A DNA stretch of 64,000 nucleotides from Paraglaciecola sp. L3A3 (GTDB lineage: Bacteria; Pseudomonadota; Gammaproteobacteria; Enterobacterales; Alteromonadaceae): positions 1,843,501 to 1,907,500 of the forward strand of contig NZ_CP047023.1 in NCBI RefSeq assembly GCF_009796765.1, given 5' to 3'. The notes below the pieces were generated by a model that was given only the letters and a program-made list of their open reading frames with translations, did not search any database and had not been told where the DNA came from. Within the stretch, counting starts at the first letter, position 1. Every line of letters starts with the position of its first letter. A program made the position numbers and the translations under genes. Shown here piece after piece: positions 63,398 to 64,000 of this stretch.

Positions 63398-64000
63398 AGG
63401 CGATAATTTTAGCTGCAGGTGAAGGTAAGAGACTTCGTCCTCTGACTGCGAAAACTCCTAAGTCACTGGTCAGTATTTGGGGAAAGTCATTGTTGGTTCG
63501 TCAATTGGAGCAACTGAAAAAATTTGGTTTGACGGATATTACAGTGGTGACTGGCTACTGTAAGGAAAAAATTGAAAAAATCGGTGTAGATACTGTTTTT
63601 AATGAGGAATTTGACTCGACCAATATGGTGTTTAGTTTAAGCAAAATGTTAGTGAATTTGCAGCCATGCACTGAAAAAAGCACGCTTATTTTATATGGTG
63701 ATGTAGCTTATTCTGATGCACATTTAGCATCTTTAATCGATTCATCCTCGGACGCTAAAATGGTGGTGTTGGGTAATACTGATTGGTTAGAATTGTGGTC
63801 ACAAAGGTTGGAAGATCCCTTGACGGATGCGGAAACTTTTCAGTTTGATGAAAATTTACAATTACAGGATATTGGAAAAGTCCCTGATTCTTTGAGCCAA
63901 GTACAGGCTCAGTATATGGGTATGATAAAAGTTGATACGCTATTTCTAACCACGTTATTAGCTGATTACATAAAAAACTGTAACAGTGATAAAAGTAAAA
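63394..64000 (+). CDS. Nucleotidyltransferase, probable CTP:phosphoglutamine cytidylyltransferase (Cj1416 type), cut by window edge
   Basis: The ATG at 63394 overlaps the previous stop (ATGA). The frame is open for 202 codons to the end of the window without a stop. The N-terminus 'AIILAAGEGKRLRPLTAKTP' is the NTP-binding signature of sugar-nucleotide transferases, with the catalytic Lys of 'KTPKSLV'. Later motifs are 'VVTGYCKEKI', 'NMVFSLSKM' and 'LILYGDVAY' (metal-binding Asp). In C. jejuni, Cj1416 couples CTP to phosphoglutamine. The C-terminus is missing, so domain content there is unknown. Without the operon it would be called a generic sugar-phosphate nucleotidyltransferase. Confidence 0.8.
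   Translation, partial: MKAIILAAGEGKRLRPLTAKTPKSLVSIWGKSLLVRQLEQLKKFGLTDITVVTGYCKEKIEKIGVDTVFNEEFDSTNMVFSLSKMLVNLQPCTEKSTLILYGDVAYSDAHLASLIDSSSDAKMVVLGNTDWLELWSQRLEDPLTDAETFQFDENLQLQDIGKVPDSLSQVQAQYMGMIKVDTLFLTTLLADYIKNCNSDKSK

Noticed and set aside
1..64000. CRISPR arrays, tRNA and rRNA genes, prophage
   Set aside because: No spaced direct repeats, cloverleaf-like segments ending in CCA, rRNA-like blocks or phage structural genes were seen on reading either strand.

Overview
The window looks like the chromosome of a marine, polysaccharide-degrading gammaproteobacterium of the Alteromonadales (Alteromonas/Paraglaciecola-like). This rests on gene content, not on a search: an AT-rich sequence, a long TonB-dependent receptor of the Xanthomonas/Caulobacter type, three secreted sulfatases, a GH29 alpha-L-fucosidase, Sel1/TPR and GGDEF-EAL proteins, a GlyGly-CTERM-like tail and an MiaE protein. 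I saw no rRNA, tRNA or CRISPR array.

Layout. (1) 1-16.5 kb is a sulfated-polysaccharide locus. On the minus strand are two large secreted propeller/cadherin-like proteins, a small outer-membrane barrel, the TonB-dependent receptor and a lipoprotein gene broken by two frameshifts. On the plus strand are a sulfatase and a fucosidase. (2) 16.6-24.5 kb is housekeeping and regulation: a Sel1-repeat protein, a PAS-GGDEF-EAL protein, a MerR/CDF metal-efflux pair with a 19-bp-spacer MerR promoter, and a LysR/VOC pair. (3) 25.2-31.3 kb is a compact plus-strand cassette: PhoU-like/APH fusion kinase, ATP-grasp enzyme, HprK-related kinase, histidine phosphatase, PPP-like metallophosphatase and amphi-Trp protein. 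It matches the uncharacterised 'GAK' (grasp, amphi-Trp, kinase) type of system. (4) 31.5-36.4 kb holds a second sulfatase, a solute-binding protein, miaE, and a small graveyard: an IS200-like transposase remnant, an inverted 3' remnant of a second miaE and a 233-bp MITE-like element. (5) 36.5-44 kb is a polyol (mannitol/sorbitol-type) ABC uptake operon with porin, HAD phosphatase and SorC-type regulator. (6) 44-49.4 kb holds a third sulfatase, a TPR-LysM lipoprotein and a TPR-sulfotransferase. (7) 49.4-57.3 kb is an atypical chaperone-usher operon on the minus strand, with two DUF4402-like subunits, a PapD-like chaperone, an usher-like barrel fused to SPOR-type domains, a further DUF4402-like protein and a lipoprotein. 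(8) 58.1-64 kb is a tightly overlapped operon whose enzymes match, class by class, the Campylobacter jejuni O-methyl phosphoramidate (MeOPN) capsule pathway: APS-kinase-like, methyltransferase, PEP-synthase-like glutamine kinase, class I amidotransferase-like hydrolase and nucleotidyltransferase. A sulfotransferase-like protein precedes them. It runs off the right edge.

How the parts may work together (inference). Region 1 would take up and desulfate/defucosylate an algal fucan-like glycan. Region 5 would import a polyol such as brown-algal mannitol. Regions 7 and 8 would build the cell surface: a pilus-like fibre and a phosphoramidate-decorated glycan. The two best candidates for undescribed biology are region 8 outside Campylobacter, with a sulfotransferase-fold enzyme as possible phosphoramidate transferase, and region 3, a phosphotransfer system with no known function. 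The usher-SPOR fusion in region 7 is a third.
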